Source of the DNA: Luteipulveratus halotolerans
GTDB lineage: Bacteria; Actinomycetota; Actinomycetes; Actinomycetales; Dermatophilaceae
Direction: 5' to 3'
DNA length: 64,000 nt
Assembly (NCBI RefSeq): GCF_001247745.1
Contig: NZ_LAIR01000002.1
Coordinates: 4,030,001-4,094,000 of the forward strand
This document shows, in pieces, positions 41,325 through 50,109 of the stretch (its first letter is position 1; each line of letters opens with the position of its first letter). A program made the position numbers and the translations under genes. The notes under the pieces are model-generated. The model saw nothing but the letters and a program-made list of their open reading frames with translations. It made no database searches and had not been told where the DNA came from.

Positions 41325-42449
41325 TCAACCCAGTGCCTGGAACTCCTCCAGCACCGGGAACAACGCCGGCCCCATCTCGACCTGAGGCATGAGCAGCGCG
41401 ATCGTGCCGTCGGGGTCGACGAAGAAGTCGGTGCCGAGCCCGCCGGACCAGCCGAACCTGCCCCGGTGAGGGCCCTCCGTGTGCACGACCACGCCGTAGC
41501 CCCAGCCCATGCCGTCCCAGAACCCCGGGAAGAAGCTGTCCGGCGTCTTGCACCGCGTGGGCACCTGGTCGCTCGTCATCAGCCGGACGTGCTCGCTCGA
41601 GACGAACGATCGCCCGTCGTGCTGACCGTCCTCGACGAGCACGCGCAGGAACCGGTGGTAGTCGCGCGTCGTCGAGACGAGCTCGGCGTGACTGACGTCG
41701 TACGGCGGTGGGCCGGCGTAGAAGCCGCCCGCGGCCGGCTCGATCTCGACGAGACCACGGTCGGTGTTCCTGTACGCCGCCGGCAGCCGGTCGGCGGCGG
41801 ACTCCGGCACCCAGAATCCCGTGTCGGCCATGCCGAGCGGGCCGAGCACATCGTCAGTCAGGTGGTCGTGCAGCGGTCGCCCGACCACCCGTGCGATCAG
41901 GATGCCGAGCAGACCGAACGAGTGGTGGTAGCGCCAGCCCTCACCGGGCTCGAACGCCAGCGGCAGCGACGCGAGTCGTGCGAGCCACTCGTCCGCTCCC
42001 ATCGACGGCGGCTCAGGGCCCGCCGCGGTGCCGTTGGCTTCCATCGCGTCCTGGAGCGGGGACGGCTCGACCGCGACGCCGTATCCGCTGGTGCAGGTCA
42101 GCAGCTGGTGCAGGGTGATCTCACGGCGAGCCGGAGCGGTGTCGTCGAGCGGTGCGGTCGGCGTACGCAGCACCTGGCGGTCGGCGAGCTCGGGCAGCCA
42201 TGCGACGACCGACTGGTCGAGCGAGAGAGCGCCGCCCTCGACCAGACGCAGGGCCGCCACGGCTGTGACCGCCTTGGTCATCGACTCGATACGCAGCACC
42301 GCGTCGTCGCGCATCGGTGGGCCGTCGAGCGACATCGACCCGGCCGTGACGACCTCGACGTCAGCACCGGTGCCGAACAGCCCGGCTGCGCCGACGACGG
42401 TGCCGGCTGTGACGTGTCGGGTGAGCAGCTCCTGCAACGCATCACTCAT
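41325..42449 (-). CDS. Serine hydrolase (class C beta-lactamase-like)
   Basis: A 374-aa member of the beta-lactamase/DD-peptidase/esterase family. The nucleophile SxxK is in IESMTKAVTAVAAL, the Tyr motif is in WRYHHSFGLLG (YxH in place of YxN), and a late GRFGWSGGLGTDFF replaces KTG. No signal peptide is visible, which favours an intracellular esterase over a lactamase. Its upstream neighbour pyrE is unrelated. Confidence 0.87.
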   Translation of the reverse strand: MSDALQELLTRHVTAGTVVGAAGLFGTGADVEVVTAGSMSLDGPPMRDDAVLRIESMTKAVTAVAALRLVEGGALSLDQSVVAWLPELADRQVLRTPTAPLDDTAPARREITLHQLLTCTSGYGVAVEPSPLQDAMEANGTAAGPEPPSMGADEWLARLASLPLAFEPGEGWRYHHSFGLLGILIARVVGRPLHDHLTDDVLGPLGMADTGFWVPESAADRLPAAYRNTDRGLVEIEPAAGGFYAGPPPYDVSHAELVSTTRDYHRFLRVLVEDGQHDGRSFVSSEHVRLMTSDQVPTRCKTPDSFFPGFWDGMGWGYGVVVHTEGPHRGRFGWSGGLGTDFFVDPDGTIALLMPQVEMGPALFPVLEEFQALG

Positions 42450-42489
42450 GGGCTCGACTATCCCAGACGCACGCGCTGCCGCCGAGGGC

Positions 42490-43023
42490 TCAGCCGGCCG
42501 CCGCGTCGAGGTCGGCCTTGGTCAGGACGGAGACTGTCGAGACCTGTACCGCCGGCAGCACGCTGTCGCCCGGGGCGCTCCGGTCGATCGCGCACACCAC
42601 GGTCGACACGTGTGCACCCTGCTCGCGCAACGCCATGGCGGCGTCCCGCACCGCGCCGCCGGTCGTGATGATGTCCTCGATCAGCGTGACGACCTTGCCG
42701 TCGACGTCACCACCCTCGGCGAGGCGACGGGTGCCGTACGACTTGGCCTCCTTGCGCACGAACACCGCAGGCAGTCCGGTCAGGCTCGACAGCATCGTCG
42801 CGATCGGTACGCCGCCGAGCTCGAGGCCACCGAGGACCTGTGTGTCGGCGGGGAGCAGGTCGACCATCGCGGCGGCGACCCGGCGCAGCAGCTCGGGGTC
42901 GCCCTCGAACAGGTACTTGTCGAAGTACTCGTCACTCACCTTGCCCGAGCGGAGGACGAACTCTCCGTGCAGTCGGCAGCGGGCGTCGATGTCGCGGGCG
43001 AGGGCGGCGAGGTCGGTCGTCAT
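42490..43023 (-). CDS. pyrE: Orotate phosphoribosyltransferase
   Basis: A 177-aa type I phosphoribosyltransferase. The PRPP motif is VTLIEDIITTGGAVRDAA. The orotate-side loop FVRKEAKSYGTRRLAEGG with its lysines is the OPRT flexible loop, and GELVLRSGK-like GEFVLRSGKVSDEYFDKY is the N-terminal signature. It makes OMP in pyrimidine synthesis. Length is normal for actinobacterial PyrE. It stands apart from the other pyr genes. Confidence 0.93.
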   Translation of the reverse strand: MTTDLAALARDIDARCRLHGEFVLRSGKVSDEYFDKYLFEGDPELLRRVAAAMVDLLPADTQVLGGLELGGVPIATMLSSLTGLPAVFVRKEAKSYGTRRLAEGGDVDGKVVTLIEDIITTGGAVRDAAMALREQGAHVSTVVCAIDRSAPGDSVLPAVQVSTVSVLTKADLDAAAG

Positions 43024-43037
43024 GGTCCAATGATCGC

Positions 43038-43725
43038 GTGCCTGCTGGGATCTTCGCCGAGGCGCTCGGGTCGGACTTCGACCGCCTCCACCCGCAGCTG
43101 CAGCGGCGGTTCGGGTTGTCCGTCGCCGCCGGCGAGGCGTGCATCGGGCGAGGAGTGATGGACGAGGTGTGGCGCGGGCCGGTGTGGACCGTGCCGTTCC
43201 TGCACATCGGAGCGTGGCGCAACATCCTGATCCCGTTGCAGGGCAAGGGGATTCCGTTCACGATCGAGAACTACCCCTACCTCGACATGTACGGCCGCGA
43301 GACGGTGACGTTCGTGCGCACCTTCGAACCGGCCGACGGTCGGCGGGCGCGGTTCGACGCGACGATGGTGCGCGATGAGCGTCGTGACGTCGTCATCGAC
43401 TACCTCGGCACCCACCAGCACCTCGCCACCGACCTCGACGTGATGGTCGGTGACGACGGCGGGCTGACGATCCGTTCGGGTGAGCAGCGGTTCTACGAGG
43501 GGCCGCTGGCGTTCCGGTTCCCTCAGCTGTTCACCGGGTCAGCGGTGGTGCGTGAGTCGTACGACGACGCCCTCGACCGCTTCCGCATCGAGGTGCGGGT
43601 GACCAACCGCCCGCTTCGGGCCGCTCTTCGGATACCGAGGCACGTTCGAGTGCACGTAGTTCGACATCGGCGAGCGGGGCGTACCCGCTGCGCTCAAGCC
43701 GTTGCGCGAGGAACGTCGCCTCTGA
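43038..43725 (+). pseudogene. DUF4166 gene, frameshifted and with an internal stop
   Basis: From GTG 43038 the frame reads a typical DUF4166 start (AEALGSDFDRLHPQLQRRFG, MDEVWRGPVWTVPFLHIG) and core (FTIENYPYLDMYGRETVTFVR). At about 43605-43614 the frame changes: the continuation FGPLFGYRGTFECT is in the +1 frame, followed by a TAG at 43657-43659 and then FDIGERGVPAALKPLREERR to a TGA at 43723. Two lesions in a conserved end argue for real decay rather than one sequencing error. It is divergent from pyrE by 14 bp. Confidence 0.8.
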
Positions 43726-43753
43726 GCCGAAGCGCCCCAGGGCCTGGCGCCCC

Positions 43754-44368
43754 TCAGCCGCCGCCGAGCAGCTTCTCCATCGACGAGAGCTGCTCGCTGA
43801 ACGTGTCGCGGCGCTCGTGCTGACCGCACGCCTGCATGAGTCGCGCGAAGCCGGACGCCGCGCGGTCGACCCGCTCACCGAGCGCGCCACCCGAGGCGCC
43901 GACGTCGCCGAAGTCGTCGGTCGAGGCGTACACCGCGGTCGGCGCGACGATCGCGTGCAGGTACGAGAACATCGGCCGCATCGCGTGATCGAGCACGAGC
44001 GAGTGGCGGTCGGTGCCACCCGTCGCGCCCATCAGCACGGGCATCCCGGACAGCGTCTCCTCGGGCAGCACGTCGAAGAACGACTTGAACAGGCCGGCGT
44101 ACGACGCGTTGAACGCCGGCGAGACCGCGATCACCGCATCGGCTGACGCGATCGTCTCGAACGCGGACTCCAGTGCAGCAGAAGGGAATCCGGTCAGCAT
44201 CGCGTCCATGATGGCGTGAGCGAGCGGTCGCAGCTCGACGACCTCGGAGGTGGCGTCGACACCGCGTACGCCCAGCTCGGAGCGTACGGCGGCATCGAGC
44301 TTGTCGGCCAGCATCCGGGTCGACGACGGGTCGCGCAGGCCGGCGCTGATGACGGCGATCTTGGTCAT
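43754..44368 (-). CDS. CE1759-type FMN reductase
   Basis: A 204-aa flavodoxin-like NAD(P)H:FMN reductase. IAVISAGLRDPSSTRMLADKL is the phosphate loop; AVIAVSPAFNASYAGLFKSF and GMPVLMGATGGTDRH are the flavin-side loops. This is the reductase half of the paired 'LLM duo' of Corynebacterium type. It overlaps its monooxygenase partner by ATGA and would supply reduced FMN to it. Confidence 0.9.
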   Translation of the reverse strand: MTKIAVISAGLRDPSSTRMLADKLDAAVRSELGVRGVDATSEVVELRPLAHAIMDAMLTGFPSAALESAFETIASADAVIAVSPAFNASYAGLFKSFFDVLPEETLSGMPVLMGATGGTDRHSLVLDHAMRPMFSYLHAIVAPTAVYASTDDFGDVGASGGALGERVDRAASGFARLMQACGQHERRDTFSEQLSSMEKLLGGG

Positions 44369-45501
44369 GACTTCACCGAGTCCTCTTCGGTGGCAACGCT
44401 TTCGGCCCTTTCCTTGGCCGCGAGCAGCGATGCGTGAGTGGGCGCGTCGGGTACGTCGGCCGGTCGTCCCTCGGCGAAGCCCTTGCGCAGGTCGGGCAGG
44501 ATCTCGCCGAGCAGGTCGAGCTGCTCGAGCACGGTCTTCTGCGGCAGGCCGGCGTGGTCGAGCAGGAACATCTGGCGCTGGTAGTCGCCGACGTACTCGC
44601 GGAACCCGAGGGTCTTCTCGAGCACCTCCTGCGGTGAGCCGACCGTCAGCGGCGTGCCCGAGGTGAACTCCTCCAGCGACGGGCCGTGGCCGTAGACGGG
44701 TGCGTTGTCGAAGTACGGGCGGAACTCCTTGACGGCGTCCTGGCTGTTCTTGCGCACGAAGATCTGACCGCCGAGACCGACGATGGCCTGCGACGCCGTG
44801 CCGTGGCCGTAGTGCTCGAACCGCTGGCGGTAGAGCTGGACCATCTGCTGGGTGTGCGAGGCGGGCCAGAAGATGTGGTTGGAGAAGAACCCGTCGCCGT
44901 AGTAGGCCGCGAGCTCGGCGATCTCGGGCGTGCGGATCGAGCCGTGCCACACGAACGGCGGCACGCCGTCGAGTGGGCGCGGCGTGGCGGTGAAGCCCTG
45001 CAGGGCCGTACGGAACTTGCCCTCCCAGTCGACGTCCTCCTCGCGCCAGAGCTGACGCAGCAGGCCGTACTTCTCGACGGTCAGCGGGATCGGCTGGCGG
45101 ATGTCCTCGCCGAACCACGGGTAGACCGGGCCGGTGTTGCCACGGCCGAGCATCAGGTCGACGCGGCCGTCGGCGAGGTGCTGCAGGTAGGCGTAGTCCT
45201 CGGCCAGGCGCACCGGGTCGTTCGTGGTGATGAGCGTCGTCGACGTGGTGAGGATCAGCCGCTCGGTGAGGGCGGCCAGGTGCGCGAGCAGCACGGGCGG
45301 TCCGGCCGGCGCGACGAACGGCGGGTTGTGGTGCTCACCCGTCGCGAACACGTCGAGCCCGATGTCCTCGGCCTTCTGCGCGATCTCGACCGTCGCCTTG
45401 ATGCGCTCGTGCTCGGTGGGCGTACGGCCGGTGGTCGGGTCAGGGGTGACGTCGCCGATCGTGAAGACGCCGAACTGCATGCCCGAGGTGGTGTTCGTCA
45501 T
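44365..45501 (-). CDS. CE1758-type FMN-dependent luciferase-like monooxygenase
   Basis: A 378-aa bacterial luciferase-like (LLM) monooxygenase, a TIM barrel. Family blocks: DVFATGEHHNPPFVAPAGPP, TTTLITTNDPVRLAEDYAYL, DLMLGRGNTGPVYPWFGED and VWHGSIRTPEIAELAAYYG. It needs FMNH2 from the coupled reductase encoded downstream. Substrate unknown. ATG 45501 follows a GGAAGG sequence. Upstream is an intergenic repeat fragment. Confidence 0.92.
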   Translation of the reverse strand: MTNTTSGMQFGVFTIGDVTPDPTTGRTPTEHERIKATVEIAQKAEDIGLDVFATGEHHNPPFVAPAGPPVLLAHLAALTERLILTTSTTLITTNDPVRLAEDYAYLQHLADGRVDLMLGRGNTGPVYPWFGEDIRQPIPLTVEKYGLLRQLWREEDVDWEGKFRTALQGFTATPRPLDGVPPFVWHGSIRTPEIAELAAYYGDGFFSNHIFWPASHTQQMVQLYRQRFEHYGHGTASQAIVGLGGQIFVRKNSQDAVKEFRPYFDNAPVYGHGPSLEEFTSGTPLTVGSPQEVLEKTLGFREYVGDYQRQMFLLDHAGLPQKTVLEQLDLLGEILPDLRKGFAEGRPADVPDAPTHASLLAAKERAESVATEEDSVKS

Positions 45502-45608
45502 GTCCTCAGCCTTCCTCCGAAGTAGTTGCGATTTCAACAACATGCCGTCCGGTCGTTCCATTCCGCCTTCCGCTGGTCGAGTAGGCGAGCCCAGACCAAG
45601 GGCGTGCT

Positions 45609-46577
45609 TCAGCCGCGGGTCTTGAGCCGGATCTTGGGCATGTCGGGCGCCGGGATCGTCTCGGACCACTGCGACGGCAGCGCGCCGTAGCGGCCGCCGG
45701 AGCCCGTCGTACGCTCCCGCTCCCACGCGTCGCGGTAGGCCTCGACCTCGTCCTGGGTGCGGCCGACGAAGTTCCACCACATCAGGATCTGCTCGCCCAG
45801 CGGCTCGCCACCGAGGACGAGCACTCGGGTCGCGTCGTCGGCCGCGGCGGTCACGGTCAGGGTCGAGCAGCTGGTCGGCTGGTAGACGAGCTCGCTGCGC
45901 TGGGCCGCGACACCCGCCACGGTCGCCGAGCCGGTGTCGACCAGGACGCCGTGCTCGTACGCCGGGTCGACCGGGATGTCGAGCGTCTGGCCTGGCCGCA
46001 GGGTCACCTCCGCACCGATGAGCGGCGTGAACGTCGTGACCGGGGAGGTCGAGCCGAGCAGCGACCCGAGGAAGACGAGCACGGACGCGCCGTCGACGTC
46101 GACCGGCTCGGGCGAGAAGTGCTCGAAAGCGGCTGGTGCGTCACGGAACTCGTTCGGGAGAGCGACCCACAGCTGGGCGCCGTGCAACGTGGTGGTCGTC
46201 GGTGTCGAGTACTCCGAGTGAGCGATGCCGGAGCCTGCGGTCATGAGGTTCATCTGGCCGGGGCGGACGATCGCGTGCGAGCCGATCGAGTCGCGGTGCT
46301 CGATCTCGCCGCTGAACAGCCACGACACGGTCTGCAGGCCGGTGTGCGGGTGGCCGGCGACGCTCATGCCGCCGGTCTGCGACACGTCGTCGGGGCCGTA
46401 GTGGTCGATGAAGCACCACGCGCCGATCAGCGACCGCGCGCGCTGAGGCAGGGTGCGTCGTACGGGCATCGCGCGCAGGCCACCGAGCGGCACCTCGCGC
46501 GCGGTGAGCAGCTGGGCGGCGGGCGGACCGGCGCTGTCGCAGACCTCGACCGTCGGGGACTTCTCAGGATTGCTCAT
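45609..46577 (-). CDS. Pirin family protein
   Basis: A 322-aa pirin with two cupin domains. Metal-site motif: HPHTGLQTVSWLFSGEIEHR, then TAGSGIAHSEYS. LGEQILMWWNFVGRTQDEVE near the end is the C-terminal pirin signature. It differs clearly from the pirin at 27.9 kb, which lacks this tail. GGTGACGCC precedes ATG 46577; a GGAGAGG site lies just upstream. Single gene. Confidence 0.92.
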   Translation of the reverse strand: MSNPEKSPTVEVCDSAGPPAAQLLTAREVPLGGLRAMPVRRTLPQRARSLIGAWCFIDHYGPDDVSQTGGMSVAGHPHTGLQTVSWLFSGEIEHRDSIGSHAIVRPGQMNLMTAGSGIAHSEYSTPTTTTLHGAQLWVALPNEFRDAPAAFEHFSPEPVDVDGASVLVFLGSLLGSTSPVTTFTPLIGAEVTLRPGQTLDIPVDPAYEHGVLVDTGSATVAGVAAQRSELVYQPTSCSTLTVTAAADDATRVLVLGGEPLGEQILMWWNFVGRTQDEVEAYRDAWERERTTGSGGRYGALPSQWSETIPAPDMPKIRLKTRG

Positions 46578-46614
46578 GGGCGTCACCTCTCCACGAGCAT
46601 CGTACGAACCCGGC

Positions 46615-47379
46615 TCAGCGCGCGGCACCGCGCAGCGTCGTCTCGATGGTCGGGCCCGACGCCTCGCCCACCATGCACAGCACGTCGCGCTCGCCGGCCG
46701 CCCAGGCGTCTTCGGTCGGTCCGTAGTAGGTGACGACGAGCGAGCTCTGGTCGGGTGAGACGCCGACGAAGGGTTCGAAGGCGTCGGTGCAGCGTGTCTC
46801 GGCCTCGCTGATGACCGCCGCGTCGCCCGGGTAGTCGGCGTAGGTGAGGTTCGCGCGGTGAAAGGCCTCGAGCTCGTGCGGGAGCGCGCACGACTCGATG
46901 GTGACGGTGGGCATGGTCGGCACGCCTGAGGCCGTCGACGTCGACTCCATGTGGTCGTGGTTGAAGCACTGGCCGACCTGGAGCGTGCTGGTGGGTACGA
47001 CGTCGTCGTCCATCTGCGACGCGGCGATGCCTTCGTGGACGCCCACGACCACGACGGCGAGCAGCAGGAGGCTGAGGACCGTCGTGACGACGCTGATGCA
47101 GATGCCCGCGATGGCGAGACCGCGTCCGGCTCGGCCGACGTACTTCCTGGACTCCAGCAGTCCCACGACCGAGAGGACCAGTCCGAGGGCACCGCCGAAG
47201 AAGCTCACCACGAAGCCCGCGATCGCGAGACCGTTGCGCCCGGTCCGCAGGGGCGGAGCAGCGAACACGTCGGTCGCCGGGGCCTGCGGGGCGGCGTACG
47301 ACGGAGAGCCAGGCGCGGCGTACGGATCAGTCAGAACCGATGAATCCTGCTGGTACGTCTGGCTGTTCAACGTCGACAC
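46615..47379 (-). CDS. DUF4190 / septum-formation-type membrane protein
   Basis: A 254-aa protein: a Pro/Ala/Tyr-rich cytosolic N-terminus (SPSYAAPQAPATDVFAAPP), a DUF4190 double membrane hairpin (GLAIAGFVVSFFGGALGLVL; GLAIAGICISVVTTVLSLL), and an outside domain with VGQCFNHDHM, ESCALPHELEAFHRANL, RCTDAF and ERDVLCMVG. The four Cys and the 'C..PH..E' motif match the actinobacterial septum formation family. Role in the envelope is presumed. Confidence 0.82.
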   Translation of the reverse strand: MSTLNSQTYQQDSSVLTDPYAAPGSPSYAAPQAPATDVFAAPPLRTGRNGLAIAGFVVSFFGGALGLVLSVVGLLESRKYVGRAGRGLAIAGICISVVTTVLSLLLLAVVVVGVHEGIAASQMDDDVVPTSTLQVGQCFNHDHMESTSTASGVPTMPTVTIESCALPHELEAFHRANLTYADYPGDAAVISEAETRCTDAFEPFVGVSPDQSSLVVTYYGPTEDAWAAGERDVLCMVGEASGPTIETTLRGAAR

Positions 47380-47526
47380 GCTCCCCGATCAGTGGGAGCG
47401 TGCCTGGTGCCGCTCCGCCGGTCGTGAAGGTAGCCGGATCGGGCCGACCCGCGAGCGGACGTGCACGTCGCCTGTGGACAACGGCGCCCGCACCTCTGCC
47501 CACGGGCCGCGCGTTACGGTCGTGCC

Positions 47527-47832
47527 ATGGCTGACATCACGCAGGGCTCCGACCGCTACCTCATCAGCGTCGACGGCGCCGAGGCAGGCTTCGCGCAGTA
47601 CGTCGACCACGACGGCCGACGCGTGTTCTTCCACACCGTCGTCGACGACGCGTACGCCGGCCAGGGGCTCGCCGGTGAGCTCGTGACGTACGCACTCGAC
47701 GACACCCGCAAGGCCGGCCTGAAGGTCGTGCCGGTCTGCCCGTACGTCAAGAAGTTCGTCGCGAAGCACACCGAGTACGCCGACGTGGTCGTCGAGCCGA
47801 CGCCCGACGACCTCGCCGCCATCCCGCGCTGA
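47527..47832 (+). CDS. GNAT-like N-acetyltransferase (YjdJ type)
   Basis: A 101-aa minimal GNAT domain. The acetyl-CoA loop is DDAYAGQGLAGELVTYAL, followed by VVPVCPYVKKFVAKHTEY, the signature of the small YjdJ/GTNAT-like group. The acceptor is unknown. ATG 47527 is the only sensible start. It converges on the sigma factor gene with 4 bp between stops. Confidence 0.9.
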   Translation: MADITQGSDRYLISVDGAEAGFAQYVDHDGRRVFFHTVVDDAYAGQGLAGELVTYALDDTRKAGLKVVPVCPYVKKFVAKHTEYADVVVEPTPDDLAAIPR

Positions 47833-47836
47833 GAAG

Positions 47837-49138
47837 TCACCCGGCCGGGTTCTCTCCAGCGGTCAGCGCATCCCGGCGACGCGTGAGGAACGCGATCTCG
47901 GCCGGGTTGGCTGCCAGCTCGATGGCGCGGTCATACGCCGCGCGCGCGTCGTCGGTGCGCCCGAGCCGGCGCAGCAGGTCGGCCCGCGTCGCGTGGAACG
48001 GGTGGTAGGAGTCGAGCGCGAGGCCGTCGACGATCGCGAGGCTCGCCGCAGGCCCGTCGACCTCGCCCACCGCGACCGCCCGGTTGAGCGCGACCACGGG
48101 GGTGGGCGACACGGCGTACATCTGGTCGTAGAGCGCGACGATCTGCCGCCAGTCGGTCTCTTCGACCGAATCCGCATCAGTATGAACGGCATTCACGGCT
48201 GCGAGCAGCTGGTACGGGCCGGGCCGGTTGCGTTGGAGGCACCACCGTACGAGGTCGTGGCCTTCGTCGATCAGGGTGCGGTCCCAGGTGGTGCGGTCCT
48301 GCTCGTCGAGCGGGACGAGCAGGCCGTCGTCGGCGACCCGGGCCGTGCGCCGCGACTCGGTGAGCACCATGAGCGCGAGCAGGCCGGCCACCTCGGGCTC
48401 ATCAGGCATGAGATCGCGAAGCACGCGTCCGAGCCGAATGGCCTCGTGGCACAGGTCTGTTCGGATGGCGTGCTCGCCCGACTGCGGCAGGTAGCCCTCG
48501 TTGAAGACGAGGTAGATCGTGGCGAGCACGCCCTTGAGCCGGTCCGGCAGGTCGGCGTCGCGCGGCACTCGGTAGGGGATGTTGGCGGCCTTGATCTTGC
48601 GTTTGGCACGCGTAATCCGTTGAGCCATGGTCCTTTCGGGCACCAGGAACGCATCCGCGACCTCGGGCACCGTGAGCCCGCCGAGCAGCCTGAGAGTGAG
48701 CGCGACCTGCGCGTCGGTGGCGAGTGCGGGGTGACAGCAGGTGAAGAGCAGGCGCAGGCGTTCGTCGTTGACGGACGTCACGGGTGCGACGGGCATGTCC
48801 TGCTCCTCTCCGTACAGATGGTGGGCGGCCTCGTGCTTGGCCTCACGGTGCGACTCACGACGCAGGCGGTCGATGCCGCGGTTGCGAGCGGTGGTGGTGA
48901 GCCAGCCGCCTGGGTTGGGTGGTACGCCGTCGCGCGGCCACCGCTGCAGCGCCTCGACGAATGCCTCCTGCGCCATCTCCTCGGCGAGGTCGATGTCGCC
49001 GAAGCGTTTGATCAGCGTGGCGACGACCCGGCCGAACTCCTCGCGGAAGACGGTCTCGATCGCGGCCTGGTCCGCGGCCAGGCCGGCCCCCGGCGCGTTG
49101 TCCGGTGAGCCGGCGGCCGGCGTACGGGCGTCGGTCAC
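47837..49138 (-). CDS. ECF-type RNA polymerase sigma factor with long C-terminal domain (DUF6596)
   Basis: A 433-aa sigma factor of the YCII-linked group. Region 2: DIDLAEEMAQEAFVEALQRW and WLTTTARNRGIDRLRRE. Region 4: LTVPEVADAFLVPERTMAQRI. The C-terminal part (LVFNEGYLPQSGE, WDRTLIDEGHDLVRWCLQR, ALNRAVAVGEVDGPAASLAI) is TPR-like and thought to control activity. GTG 49138 overlaps the TGA of the upstream YCII gene (GTGA). This is the intact relative of the truncated factor at 8003-8656. Confidence 0.94.
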   Translation of the reverse strand: MTDARTPAAGSPDNAPGAGLAADQAAIETVFREEFGRVVATLIKRFGDIDLAEEMAQEAFVEALQRWPRDGVPPNPGGWLTTTARNRGIDRLRRESHREAKHEAAHHLYGEEQDMPVAPVTSVNDERLRLLFTCCHPALATDAQVALTLRLLGGLTVPEVADAFLVPERTMAQRITRAKRKIKAANIPYRVPRDADLPDRLKGVLATIYLVFNEGYLPQSGEHAIRTDLCHEAIRLGRVLRDLMPDEPEVAGLLALMVLTESRRTARVADDGLLVPLDEQDRTTWDRTLIDEGHDLVRWCLQRNRPGPYQLLAAVNAVHTDADSVEETDWRQIVALYDQMYAVSPTPVVALNRAVAVGEVDGPAASLAIVDGLALDSYHPFHATRADLLRRLGRTDDARAAYDRAIELAANPAEIAFLTRRRDALTAGENPAG

Positions 49139-49515
49139 GCGTCGATGCCGTGCTCGGCCAGGAACTGAGCCTCGTCGATGAAGGGCCGCACCTCGACCGG
49201 GTCGCCGCACGCCTGAGACGCCTCGGCCGCGAGCTTCAGAGCGGCGTCGAGGTCGGGTGCCTCGAGCACCCAGAAACCGCCGATGAACTCCTTGGCCTCG
49301 CTGAACGGTCCGTCGGTGGTGACGACGTCGGTGCCGGTGCCGTCGACGACGGTCGAGGTGCTGACCTCGTGCAGGCCGCCACCGAACACCCAGATCCCGG
49401 CCGCGGTGATCTTCTGGTTGAACGCGTCGACCCGTTGGTAGATCTGCTGCACCTCGGCGTCGCTCGGCTGCGGGTCGCCCTCGCGACCCATCACGGAGAG
49501 CATGTACTGGGTCAT
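49135..49515 (-). CDS. YCII-related (DGPF) domain protein
   Basis: A 126-aa DGPF protein: MTQYMLSVMGREGD start, VVTTDGPFSEAKEFIGGFWV core, GDPVEVRPFIDE end. It lies between a second YCII gene and the sigma factor and is coupled to both. ATG 49515 is favoured by a GAGGAG 8 bases upstream; GTG 49524 is in frame. Confidence 0.92.
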   Translation of the reverse strand: MTQYMLSVMGREGDPQPSDAEVQQIYQRVDAFNQKITAAGIWVFGGGLHEVSTSTVVDGTGTDVVTTDGPFSEAKEFIGGFWVLEAPDLDAALKLAAEASQACGDPVEVRPFIDEAQFLAEHGIDA

Positions 49516-49520
49516 GGCGC

Positions 49521-49895
49521 TCACTCCTCGATGCCGTTGGCGGCGCGGGCCTCGTCGAGCGTCATGAACGGACGCACCTCGACGACAGCACCGCAGGCGT
49601 GCGAGCCCTCGGCCGCGATCGCCTGGGCCGCCGCGAGGTCGGGCGCCTCGATGATCCAGAGCCCGGCGGTGTACTCCTTGGACTCGCTGAACGGCCCGTC
49701 GGTCGTCACGGCCTTGCTGCCCCGGGCGTCGATCACCGACGGGGTGCCACCGAGGCCGCCGGCGAACACCCAGGCACCGCGCTCGCGGAGGCTGTCGTTG
49801 AACGTGCCCGTGTCGTACCAGGACTTCTCCTGCTCCTCGGGCGACATCTTCGGGCCGCCCTCACGGGCCATCACGGAAAGCAGGTACTGCGTCAT
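49521..49895 (-). CDS. YCII-related (DGPF) domain protein
   Basis: A 124-aa paralogue of the next gene, probably from tandem duplication: MTQYLLSVMAREGGPK, AVTTDGPFSESKEYTAGLWI, AVVEVRPFMTLDEAR. It is the first gene of the YCII-YCII-sigma operon. GAAGGAG lies 5 bases before ATG 49895. Confidence 0.92.
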   Translation of the reverse strand: MTQYLLSVMAREGGPKMSPEEQEKSWYDTGTFNDSLRERGAWVFAGGLGGTPSVIDARGSKAVTTDGPFSESKEYTAGLWIIEAPDLAAAQAIAAEGSHACGAVVEVRPFMTLDEARAANGIEE

Positions 49896-49947
49896 CGCGT
49901 GCTCCTTCGTCGGGAAGCGAGCTCGGTGCCCGCTCTCATCATCCCCA

Positions 49948-50015
49948 CGAACGGGCCCGCCCGGCTGCGACATCGCCCGATCACCAACTTTCGGACCGGT
50001 CGTGCCCGGACCGCT
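49948..50015. repeat. Direct repeat flanking the P-loop ATPase gene, left copy
   Basis: Begins CGAACGGGCCCGCCCGGCTG, then GCGACATCG, and later CGTGCCCGGACCGC. It aligns in the same orientation with 51866-51935 over about 70 bp with scattered differences. The ATPase gene (50110-51756) lies between the copies. After it comes a CTGGTCGAGTAG block of the dispersed intergenic type. Confidence 0.75.
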
Positions 50016-50109
50016 GGTCGAGTAGTCGAGCCCCACGGGGCGAGACGTATCGAGACCAGGCGCACGCGGGCACTTCGGCCACCGGCCAACGGATTGGCCC
50101 TGGCATCGA

